From contig JAEZQR010000175.1 in NCBI GenBank assembly GCA_023413015.1, forward strand, positions 1 through 7,655: a DNA stretch of 7,655 nucleotides. The letters are read 5' to 3'. The notes beneath the pieces were generated by a model. The model had not been told where the DNA came from. It saw only the letters and a list, made by a program, of their open reading frames with translations, and searched no databases. Numbering within the stretch: position 1 is the stretch's first letter; each line of letters opens with the position of its first letter. Source of the stretch: Pseudomonadota bacterium (GTDB lineage Bacteria > Pseudomonadota > Alphaproteobacteria > Sphingomonadales > Sphingomonadaceae). Below, one piece after another: positions 1 through 6,316 of the stretch. A program made the translations under genes and the position numbers.

Positions 1-474
<474 letters not shown>

Positions 475-475
<1 letters not shown>

Positions 476-1533
476 CAGGCCAGCCCCCGCGACAACAGCG
501 GACCGAGCCGGTTGGCGACCCACAGGGGCAGCCGGCTCCAAGTCTCGACCATCAGCTTGTACTTGGGATTGAGCGGATTGAGGTCGGGCATCGAGGCGCC
601 CGGCCCCAGCTTGTATTCGTAGAACAGCGGCGTCGGCTCGAAGCCCCAGTTCTTCTTGAACGAATAGGCGCCGGTGCCGGCCTTCGACCGGCCGAAATCG
701 AACGAGGTGCAGCCGCGCTGCCGCGCATGCTCCATCAGCATCCAGTACATATGGTCGTTGGCGCGCAGGGGCCGCGCCTCGCGCGTGCCGCCGCCGTAAT
801 AGGGAAGCACCTCGTCCCGGAAGTAGAGCGACAGCACCGAGGCGACGGGTCGCCCGTCCTTCGATACGGTCAGGATGTCCGCGTGCTCGCCGAAGAACTC
901 GATCAGGCTCTCGAACAGCCGCTTCGGGAAGACCGGCGTGCCGAGGTTGCGCACGCTTTCGGCATAGACCGCGAAATGCTCGGTGACCGCGCGCGCGTCC
1001 GATGCGATGCGCGTGTCGAGCCCCAGCTCCAGCGACTTGCGCACCTCGGCGCGCTGCTTGCGGGGGATCGCCTTGAGGTTGGCTTCGCTGTCGGACCCGA
1101 GCGGACGGCGGAAGGTGACGTAGGTCTCGGTCTTCGCCGGCCAGTCGGGCCGCAGGCGGGTCTGGTTGCGATATTCGACCGATGGCACGCCCAGCCGCTC
1201 GGCGAGCGACCACGCCGCCACATCGAGCGCGGCATGCGCCTGCTCGTTGTCGGCGATCGGCCCGCCGTAGACGGCGAACGCGTTCGAAATCAGCGACTTG
1301 CCGAAGATCGGCGAGGTGACGTGCGTGAGCGGCAAGGCGCCGACGATCGTGCCGGCCTGCTCCGCCACCAGATAGTGCGGACGCTGGCCGACGCCCTTGG
1401 CGATGGCGCGGCCCCAAGCGGTCAGGTGGAAGGGCGTGCCCGCGGGCATGGCGCGCACGAAATCGTCGTACCGGTCGCGATCGGCGGAACTCGACAGGTC
1501 GAGCGGGCGGACGGTGGGAGCCGGTGCCAGCAT
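475..1533 (-). CDS. FemAB family XrtA/PEP-CTERM system-associated protein (GNAT-fold)
   Basis: This 352-residue protein has the two-lobed FemAB/GNAT (Acetyltransf_6-like) layout. An N-terminal lobe covers about residues 10-145, with FHLTAWGRAI near 35-44 and YGGPI near 89-93. The second lobe spans about 150-310 and carries a basic helix (IPRKQRAEVRKSLE), the strand RPVASVLSLYF at 228-238, and FDFGRSKAGTGAYSFKKNWG at 278-297, which is typical of the family. I recognise it as the TIGR03019-type protein of exosortase A loci. True FemA/FemX enzymes transfer aminoacyl groups to peptidoglycan precursors; here, next to polysaccharide genes, an acyl or aminoacyl modification of the glycan or its carrier is only an inference. 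There is no signal peptide or clear membrane helix, so it is probably cytoplasmic. The ATG at 1533 overlaps the deacetylase stop as TGATG, which supports this start; its own stop overlaps the next ATG in the same way. Length is normal and the frame intact. Confidence 0.9.
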
Positions 1534-2408
1534 CAGGCGGCCGCCTGCAGCGAGGCCGGCGCCAGATAGACGCGGTCCATCCGGTCCCAGCGGAAGTCGC
1601 GCATCAGGCGCCTCAGCTTGGCGGCCATGACGCCGAGATTGGTGTAGTGCCGCAGCCGCGACTTCGCCGGCGCGCCCGCGACGCGGGGCTGGTCGGGATC
1701 GACCTCCCAGGGATGGAAGTAGAACACCGCCGGTTGCCGCTCCAACTCGTTCACCTGCGAAATCGCCCAGCGCGAGAAGCCGTAGGGCAGCAGCCGGAAG
1801 AAGCCGCCGCCGCCCGCCGCCAGAACGCGCCCGCCGAGCCGGGCCGTGGTCACCGGGACCTCAACCATCGGCGATCCCGGCACCGGGCAATGGGCGAAGC
1901 GCGGGAAACCCGGCCAGCCGTAATGATCGGTGCCGAAGGGGGCGACGCTCGACGAATAGGCATAGCCTTCGTCCGCCAGCACCTCGAGCGCCCAGGCGTT
2001 CGCCTTGCCGATCGAGAAGCTCGGCGCGCGGTAGCCGACCACCGGCGTGCCGCCCGCATTCTCGAGGAGGGCTTTCGCGCGGCGGAGGTCGCCGCGGAAC
2101 GCGTCGGGCGTCATGGTGTGGACGCGGTCGTGCGCATAGCCGTGGCTCGCCAGCTCATGCCCTTCAGCGACGATGCGGCGGATCAGGTCGGGATGTCGTT
2201 CGGCGACCCAGCCAAGCGTGAAGAAGGTCGCCTTCACGCCCGCCTCGGCATAGAGGTCGAGCACGAGTTGCGTGTTGTACTCGACCCGGCTGGCGATGCT
2301 CTCCCAGTCGTCGCGGCGGATCGTGCGCTCGAACGCGCCGACCTGGAAATATTCCTCGATATCCACGGACATCGCATTGACGATGCCCGGGCGCGCTGCC
2401 CTGACCAT
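1533..2408 (-). CDS. XrtA system polysaccharide deacetylase (NodB domain plus DUF3473)
   Basis: From the ATG at 2408 the protein has 291 residues. The NodB-homology domain begins at once: the usual TFDD motif is replaced by SVDIEEYFQV (residues 14-23, with Asp16 and Glu18/Glu19), the form seen in the DUF3473 subgroup. The metal-ligand region HELASHGYAH gives His84, His89 and His93, and YRAPSFS (126-132) supplies the conserved Arg127. A C-terminal FYFHPWEVDPDQPR (from 229) contains His232, the likely catalytic-base region, within the DUF3473 part. The family hydrolyses N-acetyl groups on polysaccharide; the substrate here is presumably the exopolysaccharide, but that is inferred. No signal peptide is visible, so its compartment is uncertain. 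An upstream in-frame start at 2474 would add 22 Gly/Arg-rich residues. I reject it because 2408 forms a TGATG overlap with the ATPase stop and puts the family-like VNAMSVD near the N-terminus. A later ATG at 2372 is less likely. The stop overlaps the FemAB-like start by one base. Confidence 0.92.
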   Translation of the reverse strand: MVRAARPGIVNAMSVDIEEYFQVGAFERTIRRDDWESIASRVEYNTQLVLDLYAEAGVKATFFTLGWVAERHPDLIRRIVAEGHELASHGYAHDRVHTMTPDAFRGDLRRAKALLENAGGTPVVGYRAPSFSIGKANAWALEVLADEGYAYSSSVAPFGTDHYGWPGFPRFAHCPVPGSPMVEVPVTTARLGGRVLAAGGGGFFRLLPYGFSRWAISQVNELERQPAVFYFHPWEVDPDQPRVAGAPAKSRLRHYTNLGVMAAKLRRLMRDFRWDRMDRVYLAPASLQAAA

Positions 2409-3499
2409 CACTGGGCCTGGGCGGCGGCCGGTGCCGGTGCCTGAGGTGCCTGCGCCCCCTCCTCGTCTGCCCACTCGCTCAGCAGCTCAAGGATCTGGCG
2501 GAGCGCCTGGTCGTGCGCGCGCAGGGTGCGCTCGATCTGCTCGACGCGGCGGTAGAGCTCGGCGTCGCCGCCCACCGCCGCGGCCGGCATATGCACCTGC
2601 ATCTTGGGCGGGACGTTGCCGCTGATCGGACCGACGCCGGAGAGGTTGGCGCCCTCCAGCACCGGACGCGGGCCGGTAGTCGGCGTATTGTCGCGGCGCA
2701 GGTCGTCGATGACCTCGTTGACGATCGCCTCGTCGATCTGGTTGCGTTCCTCAAGCGCGCCGAACAGCAGCACGCGCGAGGCGAGCGTGTTCAGGCGCCG
2801 CGGCACGCCGCCCGAATAATCATACATCGCGTCGAACGCGGCCTGCGTGAAGGTCGGCCGGCCGTCCCAGCCGCACAGCGTGAGCCGGTGCGCGATATAG
2901 TCGGGCAACTCCTCGCGCGTCATCGGCTCGAGATGGTGAGTGGCGATCACGCGCTGGCGGAGCTGCTCAAGCTCGGCCGAGCTGGACAGATGATCGCGGA
3001 ACTCGGGCTGGCCGAGCAGGAAGATCTGCAGCAGCGCCTGCGTGCCCTCCTGGAAGTTCGACAGCATCCGCAGCTCTTCGAGCGCGGCGATCGGCAGGTT
3101 CTGCGCCTCGTCGACGATCAGCAGGACGCGCCGCCCTTCGCGATGGTGGCTGCGCAGGAACTGCTCGATGCGGTTGAGGATGTTCGCCTTGTCGGTCCCG
3201 TCGATCGGAATGCCGAACGCGGTCGCCACCATCTTGAGCATCGAGTCCGCGTCGAGCTGCGTCGTGACGATCTTCGCCGCGACCAGCCGCGAGCGGTCGA
3301 TGGTCTCCATCAGGTGGCCGACCAGCGTCGTCTTGCCGGCGCCCACGTCGCCCGTGATGATGATGAACCCCTCGCCCTGGCTGAGGCCATAGGTCAGGTA
3401 CGCCATCGCCTTACGGTGCGTGGTGGTGTCGAAATAGAAGTGCGGGTCCGGCGTCAGCTGGAAGGGACGTCCGGTGAGCCCGTAGTATTCGGTGTACAT
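2408..3499 (-). CDS. XrtA/PEP-CTERM-associated AAA ATPase (ExeA/GspA-like)
   Basis: This 363-residue protein opens with MYTEYYGLTGRPFQLTPDP, a signature of ExeA-like ATPases and of the TIGR03015 subfamily linked to PEP-CTERM loci. Walker A is GDVGAGKTT (residues 50-58, Lys56) and Walker B is LLIVDEAQN (126-134, Asp130 and Glu131). LLGQPEFRD (161-169) fits the sensor-1 strand, and the C-terminal AAA lid ends with GGVPRRLN (230-237) as in this family. After about residue 270 comes a Pro/Gly/Asn-rich linker, then a short predicted coiled coil (about 311-346) and an Ala/Pro/Gln tail. I see no peptidoglycan-binding domain or transmembrane helix. ExeA drives secretin assembly in type II secretion; the role in exopolysaccharide systems is not established, and an assembly or export function is inferred. 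Two adjacent ATGs exist (3502 and 3499). A GAGG at 3508-3505 lies 5 bases before 3499 but only 2 before 3502, so I chose 3499. The gene starts 10 bases after the barrel stop and overlaps the deacetylase start by one base. Confidence 0.93.
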   Translation of the reverse strand: MYTEYYGLTGRPFQLTPDPHFYFDTTTHRKAMAYLTYGLSQGEGFIIITGDVGAGKTTLVGHLMETIDRSRLVAAKIVTTQLDADSMLKMVATAFGIPIDGTDKANILNRIEQFLRSHHREGRRVLLIVDEAQNLPIAALEELRMLSNFQEGTQALLQIFLLGQPEFRDHLSSSAELEQLRQRVIATHHLEPMTREELPDYIAHRLTLCGWDGRPTFTQAAFDAMYDYSGGVPRRLNTLASRVLLFGALEERNQIDEAIVNEVIDDLRRDNTPTTGPRPVLEGANLSGVGPISGNVPPKMQVHMPAAAVGGDAELYRRVEQIERTLRAHDQALRQILELLSEWADEEGAQAPQAPAPAAAQAQ

Positions 3500-3504
3500 C
3501 ATCG

Positions 3505-3508
3505 CCTC
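3505..3508 (-). promoter_or_regulatory. Shine-Dalgarno GAGG deciding the ATPase start
   Basis: Reading the minus strand, TAG (barrel stop, 3512-3510) is followed by TGAGGCG and then two consecutive ATGs. GAGG at 3508-3505 has 5-base spacing to the second ATG (3499), within the normal range, and only 2-base spacing to the first (3502). This favours initiation at 3499 and the native N-terminus MYTEYY. Seen in sequence; not tested. Confidence 0.6.
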
Positions 3509-3509
3509 A

Positions 3510-5315
3510 CTACTGACGGCTGCGTTCGTTCTGGAGCGGGGTGAACCGGCCGCGATAGGGTGCGAACAGATAACGAAGCCCGACGGAGAAGGTCGCCTGC
3601 TCCGGGTCACGAAAAGCGATCCGGTTCAGGTAGAAAGGCACGTCGTTCCTGTTGATGAAGCGCCGCGAGAGATAGGCTGTCGCGAAGACGTTCACCTGCC
3701 GGTTGAGCAGCATTTCGTAGCGGCCGTAAGCCGCCAGGTGGAAGTCCTTGCCGGTGCTCGACAAAGCATATTCGTTGCGCTGCGCCCGCAGATCCAGGGT
3801 GACGTAGCGGTTGCTGCCCAACAGCCGCTGGATCTCCGCGGAGACGCCGTAGCTCGTGTCCGTCGTTCCCGCGAGGTAGAGGGCGGGCACGAACGGCACC
3901 TGCACCGGCGGCGCGAGCTCCGACTCTCCCAGATAGCGCCGGCGCGTATAGAACGCCGATGCCGTGCCGAAGAAGCGGGAGTTGTTCTCGAACTCCTCCG
4001 TCCCCTTCTGCAGGGTCAGGTTGGCCGTGCGCTCGCGGAAGACCGCGCTGGTCGCGATCTGCGACAGGTTGAAGCGACAGAGCTGCGTCCTGACGTCGAA
4101 CCCGACCGCGCAGGTGCCTGCGCCCAAGGGGACGCCGCCGCGCAGGCTGCCATAGCCGCCGCGCGTTCCGACGGGAACGATCGACCCGGTCACCGGATCG
4201 GCGAACAGCGTCGTGTAAAGCCGCCCGAAATTGTTGATCGAGTCGCGGTAGCCGGCCGACAGCGTCAGATCGGAACGGATCTGGTAATAGGCCGAGCCGT
4301 TGCCCGAGAAGCTGCCGAACCGCTCGCCGAGGCGCACCACCAGCCCGGTCCGCCGCGACGGCGACAGCCGCACGCCGACGTCCCAGGTCGGGCCCGTGAA
4401 ATCGAAGTTCACGCGCCGCGGGTTCGCCGGATCGGCCTGAAGCCGGCCTTCCGAATCCAGGATCGGCAGGAACGACAGCGGATCGACGAGCACCGAGTCG
4501 AGTTCGTCGTGGATATCCTCATAGCCGCCGCTGCCGAGAAGACTGAGGAACCGCGTCACCGCAAGCTCGCCATCGGCGATGGCGCGCTTCGAGTCATAAT
4601 GCTCGTTGAGTTGCTCGATGCGGTCCTTCAGCCATTCGCCGCGCAGCTGGATGCGCAGCCGGTCCGAGCGGCGGATGTTACCGATCGACGCCGATGCGCT
4701 CTGGGTGCGCTGGTCCGAGGCCCCGCCGAAATAGGGCCGGTTGAGGCGGAACGGCTGCCCGATGACCAGCGGCGGCAGGCCGCCTTCGACCTCGAACAGC
4801 GAGTAGCGGTAGTTGGCGGTCGCGCGGATGCGGTTGGCGAAGGTGTGCTGGAACGTCGGCTGCACAGAAGCGCCGTACGCCTGATAGTCGAAAGGACTGT
4901 CGCTGTCGGGGTTGATCAGGCCGGCGACCGTCGGGCTGACGATCGAGGCGTCGCCCTGCGCATTGAGGTATAAATAGTCGCGCAGCACCTCGGCGCGTAC
5001 CGACCCGGCACCGTAGTGCCGCACCCGATCCGAGACGGACGTGTTGATCGGGAACCGGCGCGCGATGCGATAGTCGATCGAGCCGTTGACCCGCGGCGAG
5101 TTGAAATCGGACTGGAAGCCCGCGGCGGTCTCCAGCCAGCTGCGGTAGTTGTTCAGGCCCAATATGTCGTACGAGCTGAAGACCTGACGCGCCTCGACAT
5201 AGGGTCTGAACGACGTGTCCGCATAGGCCGGGTGGGCGGCACAGCTCGCCGCCACCAGCAGACCGTGCTTTAGCCGTAACGAGATTTTCGGAGCCTGAGC
5301 GGTCGGTGTCGCCAT
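3510..5315 (-). CDS. XrtA/PEP-CTERM-associated outer membrane beta-barrel protein (TIGR03016/BBP2_2-like)
   Basis: The protein has 601 residues. The N-terminus carries a basic segment (KISLRLKHG), a short hydrophobic run and AHPAYA followed by DTSF, a plausible signal peptidase I site after residue 32. The rest shows alternating amphipathic strands rich in Tyr, Phe, Arg and Gly (for example RATANYRYSLFEVEG, TLSAGYRDSINNFG, FSVGLRYLFAPYRGRF) with polar loops, the pattern of a Gram-negative outer-membrane barrel. The place between kinase and ATPase matches the TIGR03016-type protein of exosortase A loci; a putative porin-2 (BBP2_2-like) assignment is the alternative. A role as exopolysaccharide export channel or scaffold is inferred. 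Two cysteines (402 and 413) sit close together in a probable loop and could form a disulfide. The final strand is not at the extreme C-terminus: about 15 polar residues (ending NERSRQ) follow FAPYRGRF. The ATG at 5315 is 9 bases after the kinase stop and has AGGAA at good spacing. The exact family is less certain than for its neighbours. Confidence 0.85.
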   Translation of the reverse strand: MATPTAQAPKISLRLKHGLLVAASCAAHPAYADTSFRPYVEARQVFSSYDILGLNNYRSWLETAAGFQSDFNSPRVNGSIDYRIARRFPINTSVSDRVRHYGAGSVRAEVLRDYLYLNAQGDASIVSPTVAGLINPDSDSPFDYQAYGASVQPTFQHTFANRIRATANYRYSLFEVEGGLPPLVIGQPFRLNRPYFGGASDQRTQSASASIGNIRRSDRLRIQLRGEWLKDRIEQLNEHYDSKRAIADGELAVTRFLSLLGSGGYEDIHDELDSVLVDPLSFLPILDSEGRLQADPANPRRVNFDFTGPTWDVGVRLSPSRRTGLVVRLGERFGSFSGNGSAYYQIRSDLTLSAGYRDSINNFGRLYTTLFADPVTGSIVPVGTRGGYGSLRGGVPLGAGTCAVGFDVRTQLCRFNLSQIATSAVFRERTANLTLQKGTEEFENNSRFFGTASAFYTRRRYLGESELAPPVQVPFVPALYLAGTTDTSYGVSAEIQRLLGSNRYVTLDLRAQRNEYALSSTGKDFHLAAYGRYEMLLNRQVNVFATAYLSRRFINRNDVPFYLNRIAFRDPEQATFSVGLRYLFAPYRGRFTPLQNERSRQ

Positions 5316-5321
5316 GCGCGG

Positions 5322-5326
5322 TTCCT
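5322..5326 (-). promoter_or_regulatory. Shine-Dalgarno AGGAA for the barrel gene, overlapping the kinase stop
   Basis: The minus strand reads TAGGAACCGCGC and then ATG (5315). The AGGAA at 5326-5322 shares bases with the kinase TAG stop (5327-5325) and has a 6-base spacer to the ATG. This supports the start at 5315 and suggests that ribosomes finishing the kinase can reload on the barrel gene. Confidence 0.6.
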
Positions 5327-6290
5327 ACACGCCGTAGCCATAGTAGGTGCCGTAGCGGCGGCCACCCGGCTGGAAGCGCTGCTTGTTGAGCAGCAACTGG
5401 ATGTTGTCGCACTCCGAGAGCAGGTTCAGCCCCTCGCGCACGTCCGCCTCGCGCGTGGATTCCGCCTCGACGACATAGACCGTCTGCCCGACGTGGCTCG
5501 CCAGCACCGGCGCGGCCGATGAGGCGAGCACCGGCGGGCTGTCGATCACGATGATGCGGTCCGGATAGCGCTTGGCGATGTCCTCGACGATGGCGCCCAT
5601 GCGCTCGGACGACAGCAGCTCGGTGGTAAGGTTGTGCTGGCGGCCGGCCGGCAGCACCGAGAAATTCTCGATGTTGGTGCGGATGAGGCAGTCGGCCAGG
5701 TCGGTCTCGGGATCGATGATCAGATCGAGAAGCCCCTTCCCGCCCTCGAGGCCCAGCGTCGACAGGATCTCCGGCTTGGCGAAATCGGCGTCGATCAGCA
5801 TCACCGTCAGGTCGCGCTCGGAGGCGATCGACAGCGCGAGGTTGATCGCGCAGAAGGTCTTGCCCTCGTTCGGCTGGCTCGAGCAGACTAGGATCAGGTT
5901 GCCGTTGCGGATCGCGTTCGCGCCCCGCGCCATGGCGTTCAGCAGCAGCTGCCGCTTGATGATGCGGAACTCCTCGGCGACCGCCGTCGTCGGAGCATCC
6001 GGCAGGATGTAGCCCTGCTCGCGCAGCGCCTCGACATCGATCTCGCCGCGCCGACTGGTGCGTAGCGGCTCGGCCCTGACTGACTTGGCACGGGGCTTGG
6101 CCTCTGTCGGCGACAGCACCGAAGCGCGAGGCATCGCGGGCGGAGGCACCGCAACGTCTGCCGCCGGTGCGGTCGTGGCGGGTGCCGGCGCTGCGGGCGG
6201 CGCAACGGTCGCCTGAGCGGCGTCCAGTCGTTGCGCGGCCCGTTCGAGCAGCGAGGCGCGGCCGGGCTTGGGGGCACCGGTATCGGTCAT
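5325..6290 (-). CDS. XrtA system tyrosine autokinase (CpsD/CapB-type BY-kinase)
   Basis: From ATG 6290 the protein has 321 residues. An N-terminal helix (LLERAAQRLDAAQ, about 14-26) leads into an Ala/Pro-rich linker (about 27-60), then the region VAEEFRIIKRQLL (104-116), which resembles the BY-kinase EAFR-type oligomerisation segment. The three nucleotide-binding motifs are Walker A SSQPNEGKT (137-145, Lys144), Walker A' VMLIDADF (163-170, Asp167 and Asp169) and Walker B IIVIDSPP (246-253, Asp250). The C-terminus RRYGTYYGYGV holds four tyrosines (313, 316, 317, 319), the expected autophosphorylation cluster. There is no membrane helix: the membrane activator is the separate chain-length protein encoded just upstream, as in split Wzc systems. 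Phosphorylation cycling is expected to control polymer length and export. It resembles the TIGR03018 subgroup. A TTG directly upstream (6293) could add one residue; ATG 6290 is preferred. An AGGGGAG lies 9 bases before it. No catalytic motif is missing. Confidence 0.95.
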   Translation of the reverse strand: MTDTGAPKPGRASLLERAAQRLDAAQATVAPPAAPAPATTAPAADVAVPPPAMPRASVLSPTEAKPRAKSVRAEPLRTSRRGEIDVEALREQGYILPDAPTTAVAEEFRIIKRQLLLNAMARGANAIRNGNLILVCSSQPNEGKTFCAINLALSIASERDLTVMLIDADFAKPEILSTLGLEGGKGLLDLIIDPETDLADCLIRTNIENFSVLPAGRQHNLTTELLSSERMGAIVEDIAKRYPDRIIVIDSPPVLASSAAPVLASHVGQTVYVVEAESTREADVREGLNLLSECDNIQLLLNKQRFQPGGRRYGTYYGYGV

Positions 6291-6316
6291 CAATCGATTC
6301 TCCCCTGGATACGCAT
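6290..6316 (-). other. 8-codon mini-ORF bridging the chain-length and kinase genes
   Basis: In the gap between the two genes, the minus strand has an ATG at 6316-6314 that shares its A with the TGA stop of the chain-length gene. It encodes MRIQGRID and stops at TGA 6292-6290, whose final A is the first base of the kinase ATG. Both ends are therefore TGATG. The kinase Shine-Dalgarno lies inside it. It may be a chance frame or a termination-reinitiation relay; a functional peptide is unlikely. The geometry is seen directly; any role is inference. Confidence 0.3.
6300..6306 (-). promoter_or_regulatory. Shine-Dalgarno AGGGGAG for the kinase gene
   Basis: The minus strand at 6306-6300 reads AGGGGAG, the strongest purine-rich site noticed in the window, 9 bases before ATG 6290 and 6 before the alternative TTG 6293. 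It indicates that the kinase can recruit ribosomes independently of the upstream gene. Confidence 0.6.

Noticed and set aside
1524..2444. A 306-codon plus-strand open frame antisense to the deacetylase
   Set aside because: It is the shadow of the deacetylase, whose His, Arg and Asp motifs are intact on the minus strand.
2408..2474. Upstream start extending the deacetylase by 22 residues
   Set aside because: The added residues are Gly/Arg/Thr-rich and encoded inside the ATPase C-terminus; the ATG at 2408 gives the standard TGATG junction and a family-like N-terminus.
2513..3544. A 343-codon plus-strand open frame antisense to the ATPase
   Set aside because: It has no domain signature and faces a complete Walker A/B ATPase.
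3500..3610. Upstream start extending the ATPase by 37 residues
   Set aside because: The extension overlaps the barrel 3' end, has no family similarity, and a well-spaced GAGG precedes the ATG at 3499.
3492..4973. A 493-codon plus-strand open frame antisense to the barrel and the ATPase start
   Set aside because: It lies wholly opposite well-supported genes, its translation is Arg/Ala/Glu/Val-rich without recognisable motifs, and GC-rich DNA commonly leaves such antisense frames open.
5235..5260. Possible lipobox (VAASC, Cys25) in the barrel signal peptide
   Set aside because: The position three before the cysteine is Ala and not Leu, and a better signal peptidase I site (AYA before Asp33) follows; a barrel with a cleaved signal is more likely than a lipoprotein.
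4678..5412. A 244-codon minus-strand frame overlapping the kinase end and barrel start out of phase
   Set aside because: It would displace the signal peptide and the start of the barrel gene; its translation is Arg/Gln/Leu-rich without secondary-structure logic or family resemblance.
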